Position numbers and translations under genes: made by a program | The notes under the pieces: model-generated | Database searches by the model: none | The model's input: only the letters and a program-made list of their open reading frames with translations | Told to the model about the DNA's origin: nothing | DNA from: Axinella damicornis | Taxonomy: Eukaryota > Porifera > Demospongiae > Axinellida > Axinellidae | NCBI GenBank assembly: GCA_963931865.1 | Contig: OZ007507.1 | Location: 11,213,974-11,277,973, forward strand | Direction: 5' to 3' | Length of the DNA stretch: 64,000 nucleotides | Shown: piece by piece, positions 1-11,446 of the stretch | Layout of the letters: every line of letters starts with the position of its first letter | How positions within the stretch are numbered: position 1 is the stretch's first letter

Positions 1-725
1 CAGCATCACCATTGAAACCAGGAGCTCCCGTGTCTCCAAGTCGACCCTGTGAAGGGAGTAGAGGAGCTAGAATGTCAGTTTCCAGACGGATCAAAAGAAG
101 TTATTAAACAATTGATGTTGACCTGCATCTATTACTTATCTGTAAAACATTCAAATTTAAATGTGAGAGCAAACTAGATTAATTGCTATGGCATTTGCTT
201 TCAGGTGTCAAGGAGGAAGCTGCAGCCACTACAGCACTTTATATACTCTGTTATAACAGCCACATCACGTACACTTTTCATTTTTGTATTGCAGGAGTAT
301 GGCCTACATACAGCGGGGCTATATAGCTACAGCTACAGTGTCTCTATCCTTAAAAGCTTCAAACTAGGGTGTGATTGGAACTGGCAGGATCATAGAGAAA
401 GGGATAGTTGGATTCTTTTTTCCCCCAACCAAGATCTATGCCTCTTCCCCAGTCCATTGTCGCATTCTCAAATACATATACGCTGTTTGTGAATAGCTAT
501 GTAGCTAACATTTTCTCCTGGCCTCCCGGGGCCACCAATTGGTCCTCGCTTGCCAACATCTCCCTTTTGTCCTTGTGCACCTTGGGCTCCAGGTCCACCA
601 TTAGCACCCTATGGTTCAGAGGAATGTGGTGGAGAGGAGGAGAAAAAGGAGGAGGAGAAGGAGGAGGAGGAGGAGAAAGAAGAGGAGGAGGAGGAGGAGG
701 AGGAGGAGGAGGAGGAGGAGGAGGA

Positions 726-758
<33 letters not shown>

Positions 759-800
759 GGAGGGAGAAGTGAAGAAGGGAGGGGGGGGGGGGGGGGGTGG

Positions 801-845
<45 letters not shown>

Positions 846-1703
846 CAGGAGGAGGATAGAAAGGGGGAGTGCGAGTGAGGTGTAGATATTCATAATCATA
901 AGGAATATGTATCGGCAGTGTGATATTGCATAAAAACCGACAGATAATAGTAACTGTACGGTGAAACTCACAGGTGCTCCATCAGCACCCCTGTCACCTG
1001 GGACACCATCCTTGCCGGGTTGCCCACGAGCTCCCGTCCTGCCAGGAGCACCAGTGGCACCTTTGGGGCCCTACAGTTAGTTGATCAGTGAACAGAACCA
1101 AACTGACTATCGGGAGAGCAGAGATTACTAGAGATTACTAATAGAGATTACCAGAGATTACTAATATACAGAATACTGGAGATTACTAATAATAGTAGCT
1201 AATCTGTTGACTGTAAGAAATATCAAAAGCAAGCATAGTATGACAATTCGTAGACATACAGTCGAGTATTGGAGACAATTTCTGAGCATACAAAATGTAC
1301 TGCTTCATAAAGGCCCTACCAGTATTCAACCTGCTAGTTGGACCAACTTACAGCATCTCCCTGGTATCCCTTTTGTCCTTGTGCTCCAGCTGGGCCTCTG
1401 TCTCCTGCGGGACCCTTTGGTCCCCTTGGTCCATACGGACCAGCAGCACCCTGAAGTGCAGAAAATCAAACATCAGCCAACAGTTATGGATTGTGCATGA
1501 ACAATTCTGAAAAGTGGGCATCCGGTTGTTCTGTGTTTCAAAAAGTTTAGCTGTGTTCAATTCGATCATCACGTCAGGTTTTCAGAACTACGGAAGACAT
1601 TAGTCATGTATATAGGAAATGACTTACTGGTTCTCTCTTGTCTCCTGGATGTCCACCTTGAACTTGAGCTCCTGGGTAAACCCCTATTGTGCACGTGTGT
1701 GTG

Positions 1704-1789
<86 letters not shown>

Positions 1790-4700
1790 GTGTGTGTGTG
1801 CGTGTGTGTGTGTGTGTGTGTGTGCAGTGTACACTGAGCTAAAGTCCAACAGGCTACGGGCTAATACTAAGGTCGCCCTGCACACAAAAACAAGACAAAC
1901 CTGTATGGCATAAGCAACAATAGAGGAGATGACAATCATGACATTGCAAACTACAATGTCTACCTGTGGTCCTGGATTGCCTGCATCGCCATAATCCCCA
2001 TTTTCCCCCGGCTCTCCGGGTGCCCCTTGTGATCCTGTGGGGCCCCGCCTTCTTTGCTCTCCCTTGTTTCCAGACTCGCCAGCCTGACCAGGGGCACCTT
2101 GAATACCGGACGGGCCCTGGGGAAAGACAGCTGTTGGTAACATATGCATACATAGATCTATCACTGTTAACCCTTTCCCAGCTAATGACGCCTTAAGGTG
2201 TCATGAGACTTTCAGCTTCATGATGTCACATCCGGCAATGTACATGTACTTGGTTCTGCGACAGCAGAAAGGGCGGGACAGAGGGAGGTGGGTGGGTGCA
2301 CCCGGAGGGTGCAAACAGCATGGCCGTGTCTGGGCTCCACGATAGAAAGGTCTTGGTCGCCACTGGGAGGGCCATTTCCGCCGTTTTTGGCATAAATGGA
2401 CTTAGAAAGTAGCTGTCTTGCCTTGTAGGGCCTCCATTTCCAGCATACATCGCCCGTTTTTCAGCTACGGCAGGTTGGCATTTCTCGGGAGGCTTGATTG
2501 CAAGCTCATTAATTGGTGGGTGTGGTTAAGTCACGTATATGCTCAGTATAGCTGAAATTACCTGTGTGAGCAGTTTCGAGCCCAGCAATGCCAGGAAACA
2601 GAAATTAGGGTATGTTTAAGTGTTCTATAGACTGAAAATGACCTAGAGAAAGAATTTGGCCCCTAAAGAGTTTTAATGAGACGAGAGAAAGATCCGAAAT
2701 GTGGGACAAAAGTTCAGAGATAAGCAAGCTGTAGCTGAACTGAGCACTGAACCTCTGTCCAACCATACCCTGACTGTGACTGCAACAAGGGACGTAATCT
2801 GTCTTATTTTGTAGATCATGAATATCATTAACAGCCTACTTAGTATTTTTCCTGTGTGTTGGAGGGTGTGCCTGTGCCGTTCGTACCTGTGAAGCCAACT
2901 GTAGCTACGTAACTTTGGTTGTATGCTGACACTTGACATGGTCTGACCCAAATGGTTGCCAGAATCCTCATGAATATCATTAAATAGCTCCGTTTTAATT
3001 TTATTTGCATCCCCATTAACTCTTTAGGGGCCAAATTCTTTCTCTAGGTCATTTTCAGTCTCTAGAACACTTAAACATACCTTAATTTCTGTTCCCTGGC
3101 ACTGCTGGGCTCGAAACTGCTCACACAGGTAATTTCAGCTATACTGAGCGGTTTATTCCCATTTGGTCAATTCCCATTTCGTCAATTCCCACTTCGTCAA
3201 TTTCACTTCGTCAATTCCCACTTTGTCAACTTCCCACTTTGTCAATTCCCACTTCGTCAACATTGACCAAGTGGGAATTGACAAAGTGAGAAATTGACAA
3301 AGTGGGAATTGACGAATTGGGAATTGACGAAGTGGGAATCTATGGTAAACATGGTATGTAAACCAAGTGTGCATAGTAGCTATAAGGCTGGCTATAACAA
3401 CATGGGTTGTGAGACTTATTTCTCCAACAATGTATGCTAGCTTCCTTAGGCATTCATTGACAACTATACATCTCCTTCGTCTGGGTGTCATGTGATCCTG
3501 CTTCAAGTTGGACTGCTGTGAGCTCCGTAGGTGCTTGCTCTTCTTTGATGGCATCCACCAGTCGGTAGCTAGGTGTTAGTATGTCACCGACTGATGATTG
3601 AATTAAACTTGCTGTGCCATCCCTGCCAGTGATTGCTTGTTCTGCTCCCATCAAGCTCAAAGACACTCCACATTGCAGGACAAAACTGCCCACCATCTAG
3701 CCAGCTAGGTGTTTTCAAAATAGCTGAGAAGATCGTCCAACTGAGGGAGTGCACTGGGCATTTTTGCTTGAGCTCGGAGTAGTAGATTGAGATCTCCCAC
3801 TCTGCTAACTCACTGAAATTGCTCACCCGCCTCCTAAGGGTTCCTCCCTGACAATGCACATGCCTTGTAATCGAGCCCTGAGTCTCACAACCCATGTTTG
3901 CCATACTATGCACCCTTGCTATGCAGTATTTAGTATAGATTCCTACTTTGTCAATTCCCAATTCGTCAATTCCCACTTTGTCAATTTCTCACTTTGTCAA
4001 TTCCCACTTGGTCAATGTTGACGAAGTGGGAATTGACAAAGTGGGAAGTTGACAAAGTGGGAATTGACGAAGTGAAATTGACGAAGTGGGAATTGACGAA
4101 ATGGGAATTGACCAAATGGGAAGACACCTACTGAGCATATACGTGACTTAACCACACCCACAAATTAACGAGCTTGCAATCAAGCCTCCCGAGAAATGCC
4201 AACCTGCCGTAGCTGAAAAACGGGTGATGCATGCTGGAAATGGAGGCCCTACAAGGCAAGACAGCTACTTTTCTAAGTCCATTTATGCCAAAAACGGCGG
4301 AAATGGCCCTCCCAGTGCCGACCAAGACCTTTCTATTGCGGAGCCCAGACACGGCCATGCTGTTTGCACCCTCCGGGTGCACCCACCCACCTCCCCCTGT
4401 CCCGCCCTTTCTGCTGTCGCAGAACCTATCTCCCAAGGACATTGCCGGATGTGACATCATGAATGAAGCTGAAAGTCTCATGACACCTTAAGGCGTCATT
4501 AGCAGGGAAAGGGTTAATTAATCATATCATATATGTGTTGCTACAGGTTTGCCCAACCAGAAGAGCAGACAGTGTGTTACATCAGTGCAAGCTAGCTTAC
4601 CTTGGGTCCAGTTTCTCCAGCTGCTCTGGGATAGCCATTTGGCCCAGTTGGGCCCTGCAGAACAAGTGAAGTCCTTTAACTGTTGATCATAGCTAATTAG

Positions 4701-4966
4701 CAATTAATGCAACCTTCTCTTTCCTTCTTACCTTTTCCCCTCCAACGTATGCTCACCCTCCCCCCTCCTCCTTCTCCCTCCCTCCCTCCATCCAGTTAAA
4801 CCCAGTAACTCACCCTCTCTCCAGGAGCACCCATCTTTCCTTGTGGTCCTTTCAGGCCAGCAAATCCCTTGGGACCGGGCCAACCTTTCTGTCCTGGATA
4901 TCCCTGTGGTCCTTTCTTCCCCTTTTGGCCTGGCACTCCAGGGAGCCCAGGGTAGCCAGGGGCTCC
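1..4966 (-). CDS. Collagen triple-helix gene, downstream segment (partial, some exons degenerate)
   Basis: Minus-strand exons of an extracellular collagen, read 5' to 3': 4966-4814, 4654-4601, 2116-1964, 1683-1628, 1450-1352, 1070-972, 608-510 and 46-1 (runs off the window). Each starts with a Gly codon after AG and ends before GT. Lengths are 153, 54, 153, 56, 99, 99 and 99 bp, and all but one are multiples of nine, as in fibril-forming collagens. The exons at 510-1450 are clean Gly-X-Y. Upstream, Gly is replaced by Arg at 4625-4627 and 2051-2053, and the 56-bp exon breaks frame and has Val (1661-1663) and Arg (1634-1636) where Gly is expected. The first two exons are repeated at 29269-29804. 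This is either one haplotype or paralogue of the gene at 29269-33551 that has begun to decay, or part of that same gene placed out of order. The C-terminus is not in the window. Confidence 0.8.
606..850. repeat. Compound microsatellite (GGA)n-(G)n-(GA)n
   Basis: About 245 bp of purine-only repeats in a collagen intron: GGA triplets, then a G run near 780, then GA dinucleotides to about 842. The long Glu-rich and Ser-rich reading frames across it are repeat artefacts. The purine strand could form triplex or quadruplex structures (inference). Confidence 0.95.
1687..1830. repeat. (TG)n microsatellite in collagen intron
   Basis: About 140 bp of almost pure TG, starting only a few bases beyond the acceptor of the degenerate exon 1628-1683. 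On the transcribed minus strand it reads (CA)n immediately upstream of that 3' splice site. Confidence 0.95.
3155..3345. repeat. Array of GTCAATTCCCACTT-like units, left copy
   Basis: A 14-15 bp unit (GTCAATTCCCACTT with T/C variation at GT(T/C)GTCA or TTCGTCA) is repeated about eight times. It then turns into its own reverse complement after 3262, giving a local cruciform. The whole block recurs inverted at 3937-4123, forming part of the arms of the surrounding fold-back element. Confidence 0.85.
3937..4123. repeat. Array of GTCAATTCCCACTT-like units, right (inverted) copy
   Basis: Inverted partner of the array at 3155-3345, with the same internal switch of orientation. The core between the two (about 3346-3936) shows no convincing gene. 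Confidence 0.85.
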
Positions 4967-5275
4967 CTGATCCACAGGAGAGGGGAGAATGTGGTAGAAA
5001 ACAGTATTAATAAAAACTACAATCTAACCTCCCTCCTAAACCACAGCATGACTGGTGTTAGTTAAAATGTGGGGTCAAACTATGCATTGCCATGAAGGCT
5101 GCAGTCTTTATGGACCCCCACTGTAACTTACTACAGTTACACGCATCACTCAGAGGTGCCTTCACAATCCTTCTGCACTTACCAGCTGTATGGTTGGTTC
5201 GGGCGGACTGCTCTTCTCTGCTTCTGTACGTTTCAGACCACTGTAGGAATTAAAAGTTCGGTACCGTAGAGTCAC

Positions 5276-6107
5276 GTGTTATTAAGCGCAGCTCACTTAT
5301 AAGTGCATATTCACTGTTAGATGCAGGTTCAACTCTCGTCCCAGCTGAGTGCTGAAGTCTTCTGCCATTTTCAATCCTATATATAGTTTACACCAGGTGT
5401 TTAAACCAGTTCAGGATCTGGATTGAACTAAACCGGATCCATGTAAACACTAATACCAATTGGAAACCGGTTTACGTAACCTATACCTCCAGATGTGGGT
5501 TCAATCCGGATTAGCTTCGAAGGAGGTGCATGTAAACAGCTGGAGCGGTTTCTACGTAAGTGGATTATCTGCTGCATGTTGAAGCCGTCAGTATTCATCA
5601 CAAGTTTTCACCACTGAAGTGCAAGTTGTGAGAGAAGATTCATGAGCTAAACTGGCTCAAAAGTTGCAAGTGCCAACACTTCTAATCCGGATTCTAATCC
5701 AGCTTAAAGTAGCCCAGTTTAGTACATGTAAACGGGCTAAGGAGTGCATAATAGGTGCACATTTCCTTCCGGTGGAGATATACGGAGAGAGTGGACAAGT
5801 TTGAGCAATGATCATGCTGTAGTCATTATTCAAGTACTCTACGGTACGTGTATTCCTTTCCAGCGTGCTACATGTGAATCATTACTCACTTCCCCTACCA
5901 GGAGGGTAGCAGGCTCTCCTTACCAGTGTGTAGTAGTGCAATAGGGATGGATAATTGGGTTCTCTGGTCCATTCATTTGACAGTACGAATAGTGACTATG
6001 TGAATTAGAGCTTTTCCACTCCATAGGATCGACAATGGAAGAGAATTGAACCTGCGCCTAACAGCAAATGTACGCTTATAAGTGAGTGCATGGTACTTAA
6101 TAACACA
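5276..6107. mobile_element. Fold-back (MITE-like) element
   Basis: Inverted arms of about 85 bp begin GTGTTATTAAG on the left and end CTTAATAACAC on the right. The arms contain the shared stretch around AGGTTCAA (left, about 5328) and TTGAACCT (right, about 6046). The interior has Gly-free, stop-rich sequence with smaller CCGGAT/ATCCGG palindromes, and no gene is seen. Confidence 0.7.
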
Positions 6108-6411
6108 CAACTACGGTATAACATACAGACACCAGACAATTTCTGGTCAAGTAGCCCATGTATCAGGGCATATCTCAGAATATCCAGACATTACGTCCAT
6201 GAGGCCTGACTGTGGAACTCAATGCTCTTGCCAGAAATTTGTTCAAGCGGTGCATAAAGAGATTCAAACACTCTTAATGACCAGCCAAGTCAATGGGTGC
6301 ATTTTAGTGCTAATTAGACCAGACCACAAAGGACACATTAGATGCACAGTGCCTTTGGCCCACCCACAGGTGGCATAACAGACTGGTGGCACAAAAGAAC
6401 TCACCAAATAC

Positions 6412-6497
6412 TAGCCTCGTTCCCAGGCCTTCTCACCCCAGCATTTGTCGCTTGCAGTCGACAAACGCTGGGGTGAGAAGGCCTGGGAATAAGGCTA
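6412..6497. mobile_element. Short hairpin element, TAGCCTCGTTCCCAGGC family
   Basis: A near-perfect 86-bp palindrome: TAGCCTCGTTCCCAGGCC at the left end and its complement at the right, with about 30 bp of further paired stem (CTTCTCACCCCAGC...). One of at least ten copies of this hairpin family in the window. Confidence 0.85.
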
Positions 6498-6620
6498 CCA
6501 AATACCAGGAGCTGATGAGCCGCCAAAAGTGGTAGGAGTGTTCAACTTCCGTATTATGTGTAGTGACAACGAAATGTAAACCACACTACATGTAGTAGTT
6601 TAAATTGTAAACTTCCAAAT

Positions 6621-7245
6621 TTGGAAGTTACTAGGTTGGTCATACTGCCCCATGACATCAACAATTCAGCTGGGTTTTTGTCACAAGAGAACGGCATGCA
6701 GAGCATGCCATCTCAAAACGATGAGAGTGTGAGCCATGACTCCAATCTCACTCCTAGGGCGAAAGTAAAAGTGCGCAGCAAGGCCAGGAAGAAGGCAGAA
6801 AAAAAAAGGATGAGATGTGGAGGCTGATGAAGTAGGACGTGGAACAGGTGTGTAGTGGAGATTGATGTTGACCAATTGACATCCAATGCGCCTAGAAGCT
6901 GATATTGCCCAAGGTGCTTTGGTATCTTCCTGGCGAGTTTCTTCCCATTTTCTAGCTATATCAAGTGTTGTGACGTGTCAAGGTACACACTGTACGTAGC
7001 GTGACGTTGAGAGCGTGGCACGCGTTTTGTTAAAATAATGATTGATTTCAACGTTCCTTTTCCGCATAAGCTCCTGCTTGCATACATTACTGATGCAGCT
7101 AACACCGCTGCTGGAGACACAGTTAAGTCACTTTGATATGCTTATGAACATGTACATCTGCTATTAACATGCCAATACTCAAAAGTGCAGGTTGGACACG
7201 TCCACTTTCTGAAACTGACATTTGTGTCCAAGTAATTACGTAAAT
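6621..7245. other. Interval without a recognised gene
   Basis: A 68-codon plus-strand frame (6621-6827) is Lys/Arg-rich near its end and has no recognisable motif or splice context. Nothing else stands out. Confidence 0.4.
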
Positions 7246-7644
7246 TAGCCTCGTTCCCAGGCCCCGCCCAGCTTTTCGTCGCTTGCAGTATAGAAAACGG
7301 GGAGAGCCGCTCCAGAGTACAAAATAACAGTCGGCCATCGGCCAATTTCCAGGCTCAGCCTGGTATGTAAACGACAAATGGCCATCATTTTCAGAAAGAA
7401 AAGCGAAGTTGTTCAACAACCTACACGTTCAACGCTTGGTGAGCATGACAGTCGCTCCCCGCTAGCCAGATACCAGTGGTAAGTTACCTGGTACCTTAGC
7501 TCTTCTTGCAGTTCTGACCCCCAGATTGCCCATGTTCAATTAAGTCCTTTCTACCCTTGATGTCACACATGTGAGGAAACATACCAGGCCCTCTGCGTTC
7601 CTTCGTGCAACCGAAAGCGGCATGCGGGCCTGGGAACGAGGCTA
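7246..7644. mobile_element. 400-bp element bounded by the TAGCCTCGTTCCCAGGC repeats
   Basis: The left end reads TAGCCTCGTTCCCAGGCCC and the right end GGGCCTGGGAACGAGGCTA, with about 360 bp of unrelated DNA between them. It looks like a longer member, or a pair of half-copies, of the hairpin family, and may show the full-length form from which the short hairpins derive. Confidence 0.65.
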
Positions 7645-9001
7645 TATATAACTAGTACACAGAATGGCAAGAGTGGGTGGAAAGAAATGTCCATGCAATT
7701 CAAATAGAACCACCACAGACATTCTGATTCAGAATCCTATGCTTCCATCATAAGAGTGATGATCAAGACTGGCCCTAATAATCTCCCCACCCCTTCCTTC
7801 CCCTCATTTACTCTTGACTTGCCTGAAACAGTATCGGGCATGGCAGTTGACTTCTGATGTCACTGAGATACGATTGCAGAGCTATGAGCAAGTTCTTGTG
7901 GAGTTGCATACCATGGTCAAGACAGAGAACTTGTTTGCACTGGCATTCCTGCTCAGAAGAAGGCATACTTTTCTTCGTCATCTGAGGCCAAACGTATTCC
8001 ATAGAAGTTGCCTGAACAGAAACAAGAAAAGGTAAGACCATGTGAGTGATCTCATGGGCATGGCATAACAGTCAACAATGTACCAATACACTGTATATCC
8101 ATTACACTCATAGCAGGGGAATAAATTGTTTTGCACTGTCGAGATGACGTTGAAAGATTGTGCTGAAAGTACCATTGGTAATTGCTTTGCTTTCTCATTG
8201 GCCACTCGCTTTGACTGTTGTTATCACATCACGAAACATATGCATTGAGTGTTAAGTTAGCCATCCTATACATGACTTCTCATGATGTAGCTATGGGCCA
8301 ACATGGACAGACACTTCTCTTGGCTGATCCAGCCGGTAGCTACTACCAGTGGAACTTATACTTTCAGTGTGTTAACCGTCGCTGTTAAGGTTACGGGTTA
8401 CAGTTTGCTATTGCGCATGCGCGGTGTGCGCTTGTGGTTTACAGTCAACAGTGGAATGAGTGGGCGACTTTGGCGTCAGTTTTTTATCGCTGAAGTAACA
8501 TCTGACCATATATTAGACTGGATTTCAATTCTACGAAGAAAGGGGCAGGGCGGCTCGAAAAGTATTACCGAGATAAACATCCTGTTTGTGAGATACTGCG
8601 CGTTCTACTTGCCTGATCGGGCGAAAAGCGAATGGCTTTGTGGTATGAACAACCATCACTCGATTTTCCAACGGCAGCGAAGCGAACTCGCTCCGAGCCG
8701 CCCTCCAGTCAGTTGAAAACTTCCCATGGATGCTGCCAAGCTGGCTTTTCCGATTGCAAAATCTGACGCCAAAAATCGCCAACTCGATGTTGAACTTTGA
8801 TGCCACTGCCTATGTTGGCATGTTGTACTCAGGCGCTAAGATCATACCAGCTAGAAGGTACTCGTATTGCTGTTATACGTCATTTTTGTTGCGTGTCCCT
8901 AGCTAGTTCCTGCATGGAGGGACAAAGGTAACTTGTACGTTATGTACCGGTATATTTAATAAGCACACAGTACAGCCCGTAACCTAAAGTAATATTTTAA
9001 A
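7645..9001. other. Gene-poor interval with a possible lone exon
   Basis: A plus-strand open frame from about 7830 to 8033 ends at a good donor (AAAAG|GTAAGA) and could be an exon of about 68 residues, but I recognise no family. Frames at 8303-8806 are open on both strands and look like chance or repeat DNA. Confidence 0.3.
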
Positions 9002-9157
9002 TACCAGTTTGCAGTGTATTACGGGTTTTAATGCACGAGGGCAATCTAGTTAACGGTCGAGGGCAAGATAATGCACGAGCCGAAGGCGAGTGCATTATCC
9101 GCCAGAGACCGTTAACTAGATTGCCCGAGTGCACTAAAGCCCGTGCAAACTGGTATC
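9002..9157. repeat. 156-bp imperfect palindrome
   Basis: ATACCAGTTTGCA...GGGTTTTAATGCACG on the left pairs with CGTGCAAACTGGTAT and GTGCACTAAAGCCC on the right. GGGCAATCTAGTTAACGGTC is repeated inverted as GACCGTTAACTAGATTGCCC around a small central hairpin. Probably a MITE. Confidence 0.75.
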
Positions 9158-11030
9158 TAAACTACTTAGTGCAACTCACTGACCCGAAACAGCCGTTGAT
9201 CTTTGAAAAGTGTGCATTATCTAGATAGTGCACACTAAAGTGTGCAATAAGCGATTTAATGCTCCGTCATGTGATCAATTCTGAGGCGTCTTATTCGTTG
9301 AGGGTCACGCGAGTAGTACTAAGTATAGTTACCCCGTGCACATGCGCGCAGCAGGGGTTAAGTGATCGGCGTCCCGTCTGCCTGTCTGTTTGTTTAAATT
9401 TGTGGACACAAAATCAGCAGATTGAGCATTGAAGGACTTGTTGAAAATGATAGCGTCTACATAACTCACAGATGAGAGATCCACTCGAGAGGCTGAGAAA
9501 AGCTGCATGAAAGTCGTGTTTCTGATTTATACAACTTGACCACACCTTGTTTCTAACATTACTGCTGGTATCTCATTCTGCATGCTGACATTGCTGTCTT
9601 AAAAATCGGTAGGCCTAGCTATCTCATCGTGCATGCTGTATTAATAATCGGTGGTAGGCCTATCTAGCTATATCAAGTCAAAATAGTGCACAGGGTACAC
9701 TGTAAATGTCTTGGGTTGTTTTAACCTATTGCTTGAGTTGCAATTCTGTGAGTTGCACACCAATATTCCGGCCCCCTTGCTGGCTGCCACTATGCCGAAC
9801 TCAGTACAAAATTATCAATGCAGAGTGTAGTTACATTCACTCGTTGTTGCATGTGGGCAACTAGTGAGTGCAACAGTCACATGATTACGTTACGGATAGG
9901 CAAATACGCAGTAGATGATATGCAGCCATATGAATACTTATTGCAAGTAATATTAGCGATTCCGGAAGCTCGGTGCGCGCGCGCAATTATTACCCGCGAA
10001 AACCTGCTTTAAGTAGCGGCAAGGTAAACAAGCCAACTTGAAGAGCGTATCGCGGACAGGTTTTCCGTTGAAAGGTGGGCAAACTGCATATCGCTGGACT
10101 TGTCTCAGATTGAACTTTACATTGGTGGTGGTTGGCAAGCATTTTGAATACTTTGGTTCCTCAGGTTGATTTTTCAAGACCTAAAAGTCCCGTACAGACG
10201 AATCCATACATCCAGCTGTCAACCGACCGCCATATTCGACCTCTACGGACTGACTAGCGTTGAAGTAAGTGCAATATCGACGAGCAAATACATGCATTTG
10301 TCAGCGAAATGTATTTTACACACTGTACATCAATAAAAATGAACAATAAAGATACAGTAAAGTTATCTTGAAGCTGTAAAGAACTGACAGAAGGTAACTC
10401 AAAGCAACTGTTATAATCAATGTGGTTTCTGCAATTAATTGTGAGCTTAATTGTTTGAAAGGCATGCTGGAGTCCAATGATGGCAATTCATGGCTGTGGA
10501 TCAATCTGCTACAGTAACTTGCAGAATGTGATTTCCAACAGAGCGCTTGCAATTGACGTCACCGGCCGTAAAACAACCGAAACACCCTCCGTTATTATTC
10601 CGTTTCTTTCATAAGACTGTATGGCAAAAAATTAGTCATTTCTACAGCGATCTTAGCAGCTTGGAACTTACGAAGTACTACTGTGTCAACTGTCGCTGTA
10701 GCGCAGTTACCATGCCGATTAGATCGAGCAGCTACACGACCTGGAATACAAGTGAGACAGTAGTTTCCGTTCAGCTGCCATTGAACTCCATGTTCTTTTG
10801 CCATACGGAAGTACTCAGTCATGTGGTTTTGTGACGTAATTGCAACCGCTCTATTGAGAGCAAAGTAACCCATTCTGTACGTGCTTGACACTGGATTCCA
10901 TTCGTGCTGTAGTAGGAAATAGAGAAGTAATGATAAGGTAAGTCAGATATCATAGTACGCCAGTCAACATGCTACCCCTGTGTGCACTTCTATGGAAACA
11001 GTTGTGCCTGAGGACCAGCATGAGAGGACT
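9158..11030. other. Interval without a recognised gene
   Basis: Scattered short frames only. The longest (10547-10891, both strands) has no motif that I know. Confidence 0.4.
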
Positions 11031-11446
11031 AAGGTTAAGGTTACGGGATACTCGTGCGTCGCCGTGCGAAAATGTATACTTAACTTCTCTAGCCAAAAAT
11101 CTCTAGTACGAAGAGCGTGAGCAACTTGATTCTGGCGGTGGAGGTGCGCTGTCACAAGGTGCAGGGCATGACGGAATCTTTTATGGATACACTGTATAGC
11201 CATGCAAAAACGAGCAGTTCAGTTCACAAAAAGCCGTGTTTACCGCTTTTCTCGAGCGAGACAGCAGATAAATTTGCCAAGGATTATGTTATCAAAAAAG
11301 CTTCCGTCATGCCCTGCACCTTGTGACAGCGCACCTCCACCACCAGAATCAAGTTGCTCACGCTCTTCGTACTAGAGATTTTTGGCTAGAGATATTAAGT
11401 ATACATTTCGCTCGGCGAGCGCACGAGTATCCCGTAACCTTAACCG
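11031..11446. mobile_element. Fold-back element with about 145-bp arms
   Basis: The left arm (11031-11175) begins AAGGTTAAGGTTACGGGATA and the right arm (about 11303-11446) ends with its complement. The arms also share GAAGAGCGTGAGCAACTTGA and its complement. About 125 bp of unpaired centre has no gene. The related string GTTAAGGTTACGGG also occurs near 8386. Confidence 0.8.

Larger units (their letters stand above)
2171..4513. mobile_element. Nested fold-back element with piggyBac-like TTAA ends
   Basis: Terminal inverted repeats of about 375 bp (2171-2545 and 4135-4513) begin CCCTTTCC and are flanked by TTAA at 2167-2170 and 4514-4517. No transposase is visible, so the element is non-autonomous. 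Inside the left arm lies a second inverted-repeat element (about 2540-2680 paired with 3008-3149). Next come inverted arrays of a GTCAATTCCCACTT unit (3155-3345 and 3937-4123) around a unique core. The uninterrupted site is preserved at 29157-29215, where the flanks are joined by a single TTAA. TTAA duplication plus CCC-type ends is what piggyBac elements show. Assignment to piggyBac rests on ends only. Confidence 0.85.

Noticed and set aside
609..971. Long Ser/Glu-rich reading frames on both strands
   Set aside because: They are translations of the GGA/GA microsatellite in a collagen intron.
8303..8806. Overlapping frames of 137 and 91 codons
   Set aside because: Open on both strands with no recognisable domain or splice context.
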